Shown here: positions 11,681 through 21,424 of the stretch, piece after piece
How the letters are laid out: each line of letters begins with the position of its first letter
How positions within the stretch are numbered: position 1 is the first letter of the stretch
Assembly: GCA_016946835.1 (NCBI GenBank)
Contig: JACVTC010000005.1
Span: 2,142,501-2,175,000 of the forward strand
Length of the DNA stretch: 32,500 bases
Direction: 5' to 3'
Source: Neocallimastix lanati (nom. inval.)
Taxonomy: Eukaryota; Neocallimastigomycota; Neocallimastigomycetes; Neocallimastigales; Neocallimastigaceae
Program-made: the position numbers and the translations under genes
Notes under the pieces: model-generated
What the model was told of the DNA's origin: nothing
The model's input: only the letters and a program-made list of their open reading frames with translations
Databases searched by the model: none

Positions 11681-12077
11681 TTTTTTTTATTTTTATTTTT
11701 TTTATTTTATTATTAATTTTATATATTTAAATTTTTATTTTGGGAAAGAAAGCATTTCGTCAAATTTTTTATTTTTTATTTTTTATTTTTTATTTTTTTT
11801 TTATTATTTTAATTATTTTTATTATTTGTTTTATCTTATTACAGAAAAAAAAATAATAAATATATTATCTATTTATTTTTTATATTTTATTTTCTATTTT
11901 TTTATGTTTATTTATTTATTTATTTATTTATTTATATTTATTTACTTATTTACATAATGTTTTTTAAATAATACAAAAAAAATTATATATAATTTTTTAT
12001 AATAGATTCGTTTATAATAAATTCAATGAATTATAATTTTTTTTTATTAAACATATTTTTTTTTAAAGATTATAAAA

Positions 12078-12111
<34 letters not shown>

Positions 12112-12214
12112 GTACAATTTTAATAGAAAATATGTATAATATTTATGTAATAGTAAGATTTTTTTTTTAAATATTCTAATTATTTGAACTATGGTGTAAT
12201 TTCCTTTATTATTA

Positions 12215-12255
<41 letters not shown>

Positions 12256-12261
12256 TTATTT
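11681..12261. other. Intergenic AT-rich spacer, 3' of the ankyrin gene
   Basis: This contains poly-T, TTTA repeats (about 11905-11955), an AAT run near 12080-12108 and an ATT run at 12210-12256 directly beyond the ankyrin stop. The plus-strand open frame at 11658-11957 encodes only F/Y/I/L and is not a gene. The 3' untranslated region of the minus-strand ankyrin gene should lie at the right side. Confidence 0.75.
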
Positions 12262-15200
12262 TTATTTTTTTTTTTGATTGTTACAAATATCTAATTTTTC
12301 AGTTAAATATTTGATTAGTTTAATATGCTTATTATTTTTACATAAAAGACTCAACGGTGATTCTCCTTTATCATTACATTCATGTAGGTTTGACCCTTCT
12401 TCAATTAAATATTTTATTATCGACTTCTTTCCCTGCCTGCATGCTACTATTAGTGGGGTATCCCTACTGATTTTGTTTCTTTGATGAAGCGATGCTCCCC
12501 TTTCTATTAAATATTGTACTATGACTTTATTTCCATACTGACAGGCAATAAGTAGTGGTGAATCACCTCTTTCATTACAGTGGTGAATATCTGCCCCTTG
12601 ATCAATTAAATATTTAATGATGACTTCATTTCCTTTTTTACACGCTACCTGTAATGCCGTATTACCATTGAGGTTTGCCTTATTTATTTGTGCTCCATTC
12701 TTAACTAAATATTCTATCATCGCCATCGTTTTCTTGCTAGAAGTCTTATCTTGATATTCACATGCTATTAGTAAAGCGGTGTTACCGTCATCATTACTGT
12801 GATTAACTTCTACTCCATTTTCTATTAAAAGCTTTACTACATCTTCATTCCTTGCCCTACAGGCTTCAATTAAAGGAGTATTCCCATGACTGTCCGTCAC
12901 ATTGACCTTACAACCATACCTTATTAAGTGTTTTACGATGGCTTTATTTCCATATCTACATGCTATCATAATTAAAGGAAAAGGTTTCCTTTTTCCTCCG
13001 TCTTTATCATCATTATCATCATCATCATCAATGATTATTCCTTTTGATATTAAATAGGCAACTATTGCTTCTTTTCTATATCGACAGGCTATAAATAGAG
13101 CAGAATAGCCATTTTTATTGTCTATCACATTGATATCAACCCCATGATCTGTTAAATAGTGAACAATGTCGATATCTCCCCTTTTACATGCATGAAGTAA
13201 AGGTGTCCATCCTTCTTCATCCCGTTGATTAACATCAACACCTTGTTCTATTAAATATCTTACTAATCCTATATTTCCATTTTTACATGCTATTGCTAAT
13301 AGTGAGTATTGATAGTGACCTTTACCAACTTTATCGTTAATATTGACTTTTTTCTTTTTTGTTGCTCCAATTAAAGATTTAGTTCCATTATCGCTATTAC
13401 CATATAAACCTGTCGTATTTCTATTTCCAGTAGTGGTGTCACTTTTATTAATATCAAATCCTTGATGAATCAAATATCGAACGATCTTTTCATTCCCATA
13501 TTCACATGCTGTAATTAAGGCTGTTTTACCATTGCTATCCATAGCATGGATATTCGCTCCACATTCAATTAAAGTTCTAATTATCCTTTCATTTCCATTT
13601 CTCTTTTTACATGCCCATATCAACGCTGTTCCTTCATTTCCCCCTCTTTTATTAACATCTGCTCCTTGCTGAATTAAATAGTCTACTAAGCCCTCATCCC
13701 CATGAATACATGCTCTTATTAATGCTGTATTGCCATCATCTGGATCAATACTGTTAACGTTAGCTCCATGTTCAATTAAATACTTTATGATACGTTCATG
13801 TCCATAGTCACAGGCTGTCATTAAAGCAATGCTGCCATACTCCTTATTTTGATTAATTATGGCTCCTTCTTCTTCTTCTTCAACTAAATATCTCACTAAA
13901 GTTAAATCATTTTTTTCACAGGCTTTCACCAGAGCAGTTGTACCTCCATTTTTTCCAACTTTATTAATATCTGCTCCATATTCAACTAAGAGTTTAATGA
14001 TATTCATATTACTGTTATTTGAAATCGCTTTTATCAGAGGAGTATCACCGTTAATATTTTCTACATTGATATTAGCCCCATTCTCAATTAAATATTTTAT
14101 TAATGCTTCATTTCCATTCTCACATGCAATAAGTAATGCAGTGTTCTCGTAATCGTTTCTCTGATCAAGATTGGCTTTATGTTCAATCAAATACTTTACC
14201 ATGGTCATATCATCTTTTTTACATGATATAATTAGTGGGGAATTACCATTTTTACCACTTTGATTAATGTTTGCTCCCTTCCTTAATAAATACCTTACAA
14301 GCATTTCATTCTTTTTCTCACACGCTATAATTAGAGGGGTATCATGAAAGTTCAGTTTTTTATTAACATCTTCCCCATACTCAATTAAATACTTGATGAA
14401 TTCAATATTTTCTAAGCTACACTCGTAGTTTAAAAGAGTATCATTAAATACAGTATTAGTGGTATCCGCTCCATGTTCAATTAGATATTTCATCATTGAT
14501 TCATCCCGATTGCGACATACAACCTCTAATAGGATGTTATTACCATATTTATCCGTTTCATTAATATTTGCTCCATGGTCAATTAAATATTTCATTAATT
14601 CAATATTTTTCTCCTTATACATCATGATTAAAAGAGATTCACAATTTTTGGCTTTATTTTTATTATTATTTTTATTATTATTATTATTAATTTTTGCTCC
14701 TTGCTCAATTAAATATTTCATGACATCAATGTGTCCATGTTTATACGAAATACTTAATGGAGTTTCACCCCATCGATTAATAACATTCATATCTGCACCA
14801 TACTCGATAAATAACTTTATATAATTCATATGACCCTGTCTACAGATTATAGTTAATGCAGTATCGCCAAGATCATTATCTTCATTAAGATTCGCTCCGT
14901 TTTGTATTAAAATATCAACGATTGAAAAATATTTAAATTTACAGGCAAGCGTCAGTGGAGTTTCTCCCCTCCTATTTCTTTTATTGATATTGATATTGAT
15001 ATTATTTTTTTGAATTAAATATTTAACATCATCATAATGATTTTTTTGACATGCATAGGTTAAAGGCGTTTCTCCCTTCAAACCTCTTTTATTAATATCG
15101 GCTCCATTCTTAATTAAAAGTTCTTTAATCGTATCCATTTTTTTCCTGAAAGCTAGTCCTATTGGTGTATCGCCAAATCTATCCGTTTCATTAATATCTG

Positions 15201-16047
15201 CTCCAGCTTCAATAAAAATTTTTGCTATTTCTTCATTCGCTTTTCGAATGGCAACGCTTAAAAGAGAATCACCATATTTATTTTTTTGATTCAAACGGGC
15301 TTTATTCTCTATTAAAATTTTTACTATTGAAGTATAGCCATAATTACATGCAATGTCTAAAGGGCAGTCTCCATGGCCATCTCTTTCATTTACTTCTGCT
15401 CCATGTTCTATCAAAATTTTCATCATATTTTTATTCCTTTTTCTACATGCAATCGTTAATGGTGTGTTACCATTGGTATCCTTAACGGTAATCTCGGCAC
15501 CATACTCTATTAGATATTTCATTATGGTGATATTTCCATTTTTACAGGTGGAAATTAAAGGATTATTTTTCCCATCATAGCCATGATTTAAATTAATTCT
15601 TTCCTTTTCCTTAAGCAACATTTTATTTAGTTTATATCCTGATAAAGTTTGCTTATTTTTATAATGAAGTAATAGCTGTATGATAAAGCCATTGTTATAG
15701 GATAAATATTCAAATATTATTTTTAAAAATTTATAATTTTCCGTTTTCGTTAAGTAGTATATAAATTTTTTGGATACTTTGAAATTCTCTTTTAAAAGGT
15801 ATCTTAAAATTTTGGAATTAAATTTATAATTCTTATAAATCGTTAATATAATATCTTCGTCATCCTCTCTCGCTTTTCCATATAAAATTCTAAGAGCTTC
15901 CACCCTAAAATTATCATTTCCAACAGTACCTAAGTAATAGAAAATTTCATTGAAACCTAATCTATTAAAAGATTTGGATATAAAAAAATTTTTTTCCAGA
16001 TTAATCTTATTTTGACTATGAATTATTTCCATATTAAAATTTTCCAT
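12262..16047 (-). CDS. Giant ankyrin-repeat protein, about 31 repeats, single exon
   Basis: The 1261-residue open frame is uninterrupted from the ATG at 16047 to the TAA at 12264. Residues 1-160 form a Lys/Ile/Phe-rich N-terminal region with no motif I recognise. From residue 161 to the end I count about 31 ankyrin repeats of roughly 33 residues, with the usual G-(N/D/E)TPL-(I/L)-x-AC...LV/MKYLIE-x-GAD(I/V)N pattern. Three repeats carry low-complexity inserts: an Asn/Lys-rich one (about 14650-14690), a Gly/Asn/Thr/Lys-rich insert of about 40 residues (about 13330-13440), and an acidic Asp-rich run (about 12990-13035). There is no signal peptide, membrane helix, death, kinase or SOCS-type domain. 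Ankyrin arrays bind other proteins, so a cytosolic scaffold or adaptor role is a generic inference. The C-terminus stops inside or just after the last repeat, ending in basic residues. The frame is intact despite many homopolymers, which argues for selection. Partners are unknown. Confidence 0.93.
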   Translation of the reverse strand: MENFNMEIIHSQNKINLEKNFFISKSFNRLGFNEIFYYLGTVGNDNFRVEALRILYGKAREDDEDIILTIYKNYKFNSKILRYLLKENFKVSKKFIYYLTKTENYKFLKIIFEYLSYNNGFIIQLLLHYKNKQTLSGYKLNKMLLKEKERINLNHGYDGKNNPLISTCKNGNITIMKYLIEYGAEITVKDTNGNTPLTIACRKRNKNMMKILIEHGAEVNERDGHGDCPLDIACNYGYTSIVKILIENKARLNQKNKYGDSLLSVAIRKANEEIAKIFIEAGADINETDRFGDTPIGLAFRKKMDTIKELLIKNGADINKRGLKGETPLTYACQKNHYDDVKYLIQKNNINININKRNRRGETPLTLACKFKYFSIVDILIQNGANLNEDNDLGDTALTIICRQGHMNYIKLFIEYGADMNVINRWGETPLSISYKHGHIDVMKYLIEQGAKINNNNNKNNNKNKAKNCESLLIMMYKEKNIELMKYLIDHGANINETDKYGNNILLEVVCRNRDESMMKYLIEHGADTTNTVFNDTLLNYECSLENIEFIKYLIEYGEDVNKKLNFHDTPLIIACEKKNEMLVRYLLRKGANINQSGKNGNSPLIISCKKDDMTMVKYLIEHKANLDQRNDYENTALLIACENGNEALIKYLIENGANINVENINGDTPLIKAISNNSNMNIIKLLVEYGADINKVGKNGGTTALVKACEKNDLTLVRYLVEEEEEGAIINQNKEYGSIALMTACDYGHERIIKYLIEHGANVNSIDPDDGNTALIRACIHGDEGLVDYLIQQGADVNKRGGNEGTALIWACKKRNGNERIIRTLIECGANIHAMDSNGKTALITACEYGNEKIVRYLIHQGFDINKSDTTTGNRNTTGLYGNSDNGTKSLIGATKKKKVNINDKVGKGHYQYSLLAIACKNGNIGLVRYLIEQGVDVNQRDEEGWTPLLHACKRGDIDIVHYLTDHGVDINVIDNKNGYSALFIACRYRKEAIVAYLISKGIIIDDDDDNDDKDGGKRKPFPLIMIACRYGNKAIVKHLIRYGCKVNVTDSHGNTPLIEACRARNEDVVKLLIENGVEVNHSNDDGNTALLIACEYQDKTSSKKTMAMIEYLVKNGAQINKANLNGNTALQVACKKGNEVIIKYLIDQGADIHHCNERGDSPLLIACQYGNKVIVQYLIERGASLHQRNKISRDTPLIVACRQGKKSIIKYLIEEGSNLHECNDKGESPLSLLCKNNKHIKLIKYLTEKLDICNNQKKK

Positions 16048-17911
16048 GATCTCTAATTAATTTTATTTTTTTATATAATTTTTTTTTTTAATATAATTTG
16101 TATTTATTTAAAGTATATTGCATTTTTTTTTTTTTTTGATTATTATATTATATCTTAATTATTTATTATAAAGAAAGCAAAAATTTAAGATAATAATAAA
16201 AAATTTTTTTTAATTTTTTCTTAATAATAGTAGTAATAAGCTATTGATATATAGGTATAATGTATATATTTTTTGTAAATAATGTATTTTTGACAAATAT
16301 CAATGAAAGACATTTTTTTTTGTTGAGTTTTTTTTAAAAAAAAAAAAATATTTAAATTTGTATTTAAAAATAAAAATTAAAAATATTAAAATATTAAAAT
16401 ATTTAAATTTTAAAATATTTAATAAATTTTTAATGAAAAGATAGAAAAAAAAAAGGAAAAAAAAGGAAAAAAATTTTTATTTAAATAAAAATAGAGGTAA
16501 AGCTTAAAAAATAAAAAGAAAATATAAAATAAAAAAATAAAATAAAATAAAATAAATTAATCAGAAAAAAAAAAAAAAAAAAAAAACTAAATCTGTGTGG
16601 AATAGGGAAAAAATAATTTTATTTTTTTATTATTTTTTTTTTTTACAATAATTAAATTTAATTATTTTTTTTTTTTTAAAAAAAAAAAATAAAAAAAAAA
16701 TAAAAATTAATTAAAATTAAAAAAAAAATTTTTTCCACAATATTTAAATGTTTAAAATTTATAAATTTTTAGTAATAAAGTAAAAATAAAAAATATAAAA
16801 AATAACAGAATATAAAAAGTTAAATATTATAAAATATATATAATAATAAAATATATATTATATTTTATTATTTTATTTTTATTTTTATATTTATTTTTTT
16901 TTTTTTTTGATAATGAAATAAATATTAATATTAATTATCTTTTTATTTATTTATTTATTTGTAATAAAAATTGTTTCAAATTTTAGATTTTTTTTTAAAA
17001 AAAAAGAAAAAAAGAAAAAAAGAAAAAAGTAATAAAACAATTTATTTTAATGTAAATAATTAATAATAAATAATATTTTTTATGTATTTTTTTTTTTAAT
17101 TTTTTTTTAATTTTTTTACTTTTATTTAGTTTTTTAAAAATATATAATTTGTATATATTGTATATAATATTTTTTATTTTAAAAAAAAAGAAATAAAAGT
17201 ATTTTCTTAAATATTTTGTATCAAAATTTAATGATATAAAATAAAGTTAAGAGTGGATTAATCTATTATTAATATTTTACAAATATTAATTTAATATATT
17301 CAAAACTACAAAGTAAAATAAAAATATTGTATACATTATATTATTAATTTTTATATTATTTAATTTTAATTGGCTATTGATGAATTTTGTACGACGCTAT
17401 GACATTTATTAGAATTCTTTTATTTTTTTTAACTAATATTTATATTTTTATATATATATATATATTTTTTTATTTTAATAATAATTAAAAATAATAAAAA
17501 AAAATTATTAATAATAAAAAAAATAATTATAAAAATATAATAATAAAAATATAATAAAAAAAATATTTAATAAAAACATATATATATATATAGAAATATA
17601 ATTTAGCTTTTAATATATAGTAAAATATATATATATTTTTTCTTTATATATATAAAAGGAATCAAAGGAATAGCATAATATTTAACTTTTGAAAAAAAAA
17701 ATATATATATATTTTAAATATTTTGAAAATTAAAAAATAATGGAGAATATTTAAATTTTATAACTTATATATGTATATATACATAGAACTATATATAAGT
17801 AAAAAAGATTAACATATATATATAAACATATAAATAAAATTGCTCATAAGCATATCGTTATTATTAATTTAAGAAACTAATAGAAAAAAAGTCAAAATAA
17901 AACAACAAAAA

Positions 17912-17950
<39 letters not shown>
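16048..17950. other. Divergent intergenic region between the ankyrin gene and the membrane-protein gene
   Basis: The two flanking genes point away from each other, so both promoters should lie here. The DNA is A/T homopolymers, AT dinucleotide runs and purine tracts such as AAAAAGAAAAAAAG near 16996-17030. No open frame of interest and no recognisable RNA gene is visible. Confidence 0.75.
17914..17943 (+). promoter_or_regulatory. Poly(dA) tract in the 5' leader of the single-pass membrane protein gene
   Basis: An uninterrupted run of 30 adenines ends seven bases before the ATG at 17951. Poly(dA:dT) tracts exclude nucleosomes and A-rich leaders are common before start codons in AT-rich fungi and protists. 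A regulatory function here is inference only. It may equally be neutral homopolymer expansion. Confidence 0.4.
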
Positions 17951-17951
<1 letters not shown>

Positions 17952-19039
17952 TGAAATTAAGTGATATAAATTGGGAAATAGATAGCAAAGATTTTAAAAA
18001 GGATTGGTTTTATGCTAAAAATAGTGGTAGTGTAAAACGTAGTGATGATAATAATACTAAAATAAATAAGAGAGGTAATACTTCTATTAATAATGAATTG
18101 ATGTACGATATTAATGATGGTACGGATTCAACAGCAACTACTGTTAATAATCAAACGACTAATAATAATAAAGATGAAAATAGTAGTGAGAAAAAAACTT
18201 CAATTAATAATGAATTGATTTATGGTGTTAGTAATGCTACTGATTCAACAACAAATTCTGTTAATAATCCCACGATTAATGCTAATAAAACTGAAAGTAG
18301 TAATAATTCAACAACTTCTATTAATAATGAATTGATTTATGATATTAATAATAAGTCTTCATATAATAATAAAGATACGAATGGTTTTACAGAATTTTTT
18401 AAGGATAATAAAATAGTACTTATAATTGCTGGGGTTAGCATAATATTGATTGCTGTTGTCGGATTATTTATATATAAAAAGAAAAGGGCCAAAGATGAAA
18501 AAATTAAATATGAAAAAAGTAAAAATGAACCTGATATAGAAATAAATACCCTAATTAAGCACAATTCTTTGCCCGGAAACAACGATATTATAAGCATCAC
18601 CAGTAATAATACCAAAGCTAATTCTGAAAATATTTCAACTTCACCAATAAATAAATCCTCTTCTGAAAAACAGTCTAATAGTAAAACTAACCCTTCTATA
18701 AATCAAACTGTACCAGAAGTATCCTATGTGATACCACAACAACAACAACAATTCGTAAATTATATTCAACCCCAATTACAAGTACAACCACAAACAATTA
18801 TTCCTTTGTATAATGTTCCTGTACCTGTTACGTATGTAAATCCGTCAGCATCATCTCTTGATTCTAAATCAAAAATTATTGATGATTCCAAATCAAAAAT
18901 TTTTGATGATACTAAATTAAAAAATAAAGAATTTTCATCTCAACCATATGAAGCCACACCAGTAGATAATATTCCTATTATTAATCCGGAATTAAGATCA
19001 AATAAGGAAGTATTATTTGATGAAAAAAAAATCACTTAA
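17951..19039 (+). CDS. Single-pass membrane protein with three 39-residue tandem repeats
   Basis: I do not recognise a family. The open frame gives 362 residues. Residues 1-43 contain two Trp-bearing patches (INWEIDS, KDWFYAKN). Residues 44-82, 83-121 and 122 onward start with TSINNELMYDI, TSINNELIYGV and TSINNELIYDI, repeats spaced exactly 39 residues and rich in Asn/Thr/Ser. A hydrophobic helix at about 155-175 (IVLIIAGVSIILIAVVGLFIY) is followed at once by KKKR, which predicts an outside/lumenal N-terminus and cytoplasmic tail. The tail has a short Gln-rich run, a Pro/Val/Gln-rich stretch near 260-290 and repeated DSKSKI(I/F)DD motifs. There is no N-terminal signal peptide, so the helix itself must act as a reverse signal-anchor. 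Coding sense continues past the stop in another frame (19032-19196), so the true protein is probably about 414 residues. The design resembles Mid2-like stress sensors in outline only. Confidence 0.8.
18080..18370 (+). repeat. In-frame 117-bp tandem repeat within the membrane-protein gene
   Basis: Units start at 18080, 18197 and 18314, exactly 117 bp apart. Each opens with ACTTCWATTAATAATGAATTG and encodes TSINNEL(I/M)Y. The first two units are complete; the third is conserved for about 14 residues and then diverges toward the membrane helix. The exact spacing shows duplication in whole codons with the frame preserved. Confidence 0.88.
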
Positions 19040-19196
19040 AGAAACATCAAAAAATGAAAAATCAATTGATGATAAATTAGTGTATCTGGATCTTGTAAAT
19101 AATACTACGTCCTCTCCCACTTTTCCAATTTTAAATGAGGATAAATCAATTAATATGGAAGCTACATTTGGCAACAACCAAACACGTAAATTTTAA
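19023..19196 (+). pseudogene. Frameshifted 3' continuation of the membrane-protein gene
   Basis: The annotated frame hits TAA at 19037-19039 just after a run of nine adenines (19023-19031). If the run had eight, the frame would read EKKSLKETSKNEKSIDDK and stay open for 54 more codons. It would end at the TAA at 19194-19196 with residues GNNQTRKF. The continuation has codon use and composition like the upstream exon (Ser/Asn/Asp/Lys-rich). A homopolymer sequencing or assembly error, a real frameshift allele or polymerase/ribosome slippage could explain it; an error is the simplest. Confidence 0.72.
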
Positions 19197-19338
19197 GTAA
19201 TAATAATAATAAAAAAAAAAAAAAAATAGTAGTAAAAATAATAATAATAATATTATTATTTTTCATATATTATTACTAATTTCGTATTTTATACCACAAG
19301 TATTGTATTCAAATAACAATAGTAATAAAGTAAATGTG

Positions 19339-19372
<34 letters not shown>

Positions 19373-19679
19373 TTGTTTGTTTGTTAGTTTAAATCGTTAT
19401 AAAATTATAACTATCTATCTTCCTATCTATCTATCCATAATATTTTAAATCTATTCCTTTAAATAATATATAAAAAAAAATAATTTCAAAGTAGATTTAA
19501 AATTGTAATAATAATAATAATTTTTTTTTTTTTTTTTATTTTTTAATTTATAAATTAATAAAAAAAATTAATAATAATAATGATAATAATAAAATAAATA
19601 AAATAAAATAAGAAATAAAAATAATAAAAAAATAAAAAAAATAATAAAATAATAATAAAAAAAAAATATGATATTAAAT

Positions 19680-19736
<57 letters not shown>

Positions 19737-20159
19737 TTTCATGAATTATTACTCTTTGTGTATAATATAACATTGCAAATTTTTTTTTTTTCTTTATTCA
19801 AATAGCAATAGTTATAAAATAGTTATATATATTTTTATGTCGGTATATTAGTTTTATTGGATAGGTTTAATGTTACCATGTATCTGTAACAATACTGTTG
19901 TGTAAGGAATTTAGATAAATTATCCATTTCCTTAGTTAAATATTAATATTATTAATATTTATTATTATGGATAAGTATAATTATTAAATACTAAATTAAA
20001 ATTTATATAAACTTAATTAAATATCATACTAAAATTATTATTATTTTTTAAATGATGTATTTGTATTTGTAGATAATCATAAGATTAGGTATTTCTATCT
20101 ATATTTAATATAATATATCTATATCTATATATCTATATATTATAATTTTTAATTATATT
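19197..20159. other. AT-rich intergenic spacer
   Basis: This contains an ATAA-rich stretch, poly-T runs at 19341-19370 and 19521-19537, an (AAT)n microsatellite at about 19681-19735, a CTAT repeat near 19413-19433 and a TATCTATA repeat near 20115-20140. The minus-strand open frame at 19555-19773 is an (L)n artefact of the AAT run. No gene is visible. Confidence 0.75.
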
Positions 20160-20448
20160 TCGTCCCAACTCCAACTATTTCCAGAAAAGAATGGATCCCA
20201 AATACGTCTGGTTTCGGCGGAGGTTTATATCTTGGGTTATCATTGTCTCATGTCTAATGTCAACCAGTACAGTAACCTTGAAGATTAATTCCTATACCTC
20301 CTCTTTGTTTCATTAACAACCTATATAGTCTATGGAATCACTCCATTAAAGTGTTCTGTATAAGTAGGTAGGTCATGGGTCAATATGTCGAGATATTCCC
20401 ACTAAGAAATACTCAGGAACAAGTCCGATATGCATTCTCTTTCTCTGA

Positions 20449-20502
<54 letters not shown>

Positions 20503-21420
20503 CATATGGCTTCAGAATCACATGAATCATCCATCTATTTTTTTTTTTTTGGAGACTTTTAACATGAGCACTACTATTGATATACAAAAACAAATTAACC
20601 ACCAACCGTAAACCTTGGTAACTAACTGGTTTTATTCTTCCGATTAATGGTTCACACCTAATTTCATGGAATAGAGGTTAGAGAGTCATCAAATCCAGAT
20701 AATGATCATGTCTTACTCAAATTCAGGTAATGCTGAATAAAATATATTAAGTAAGTGCTTTGTTTTATTGAATATCCTTCTGTATCGGATCCTAAACCTC
20801 TGTGGTAGTTGATTGCAAGAAAACTACCATGAATGAATAATTTTAATTTATGCTCTTTTGTATTATGCATCACCTCTACTTGGATCAAATAAAGAAAGAA
20901 CGAAAAGCACATAGACACTAGTTAATATAGAATTATATTGGATTGAAGGGATTTTCTCTCATGGGAATAGCTTTATATCCCTTTATTGTCTTTCTAAAGA
21001 ACTTCACATTCCTCCCCTTTTCGGCGAAATGTACGACTGCTCAGGTAATTTTGGTGGAAGAGATGCAGACATTATTGATTTTAATTTATAAAAAGGAATG
21101 GGACGTTTATTTTAATAACCAAATCATTTTTAAATATTTCTAAGTGATTATTCTAAAATGCCATTTTTTTTTTTTGGTGTGATCTGCGACTCTTTTTTTT
21201 TTTACAAGAAATTATGTCTATAACTAGTAGTATTTGACAAAGATGGCTATTCCGATGGTATAAACGCAAACTAACCAGGAGTGTCAACGCTGAAAATGCA
21301 GGCTAGTAGGGACAATGCCTCTGATGGAGAAGACCATAATTTTTTTTCAGATCAACAATTCAAACCCTAATTTGGAATAATAATTCCTTTATAAACAGAA
21401 AACTAATCATTCGGAGGTGA
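20160..21420 (+). pseudogene. Degenerate LINE-like reverse transcriptase fragment (copy 3)
   Basis: This is a third decayed member of the family seen at 7560-8720 and 9250-11680. VWFRRRFISWV near 20206-20240 aligns with the WFRRES segment of copy 2. LKNFTFLPFSAKCTTAQV (about 20995-21050) aligns residue by residue with LNIPPLSAKCALSQV of copy 1. The next bases jump directly to TTTTGGTGGAAGAGATGCAG, the LLGGR region, so this copy has an internal deletion that removes the ARLRARS, zinc-knuckle and Asn-rich parts. The tail (GTGTCAACGCTGAAAATGCA, AATTCAAACCCTAATTTGG) matches copy 2. A poly-T run at about 20452-20502 interrupts the 5' part. It is non-functional. Confidence 0.72.
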
Positions 21421-21424
21421 GGTT

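Noticed and set aside
12278-15580. Plus-strand open frames opposite the ankyrin gene
   Set aside because: They are antisense shadows created by the codon-periodic ankyrin repeats.
20375-20611. Open frames crossing a long T run (poly-Phe or poly-Lys)
   Set aside because: Homopolymer artefact within a decayed LINE copy.
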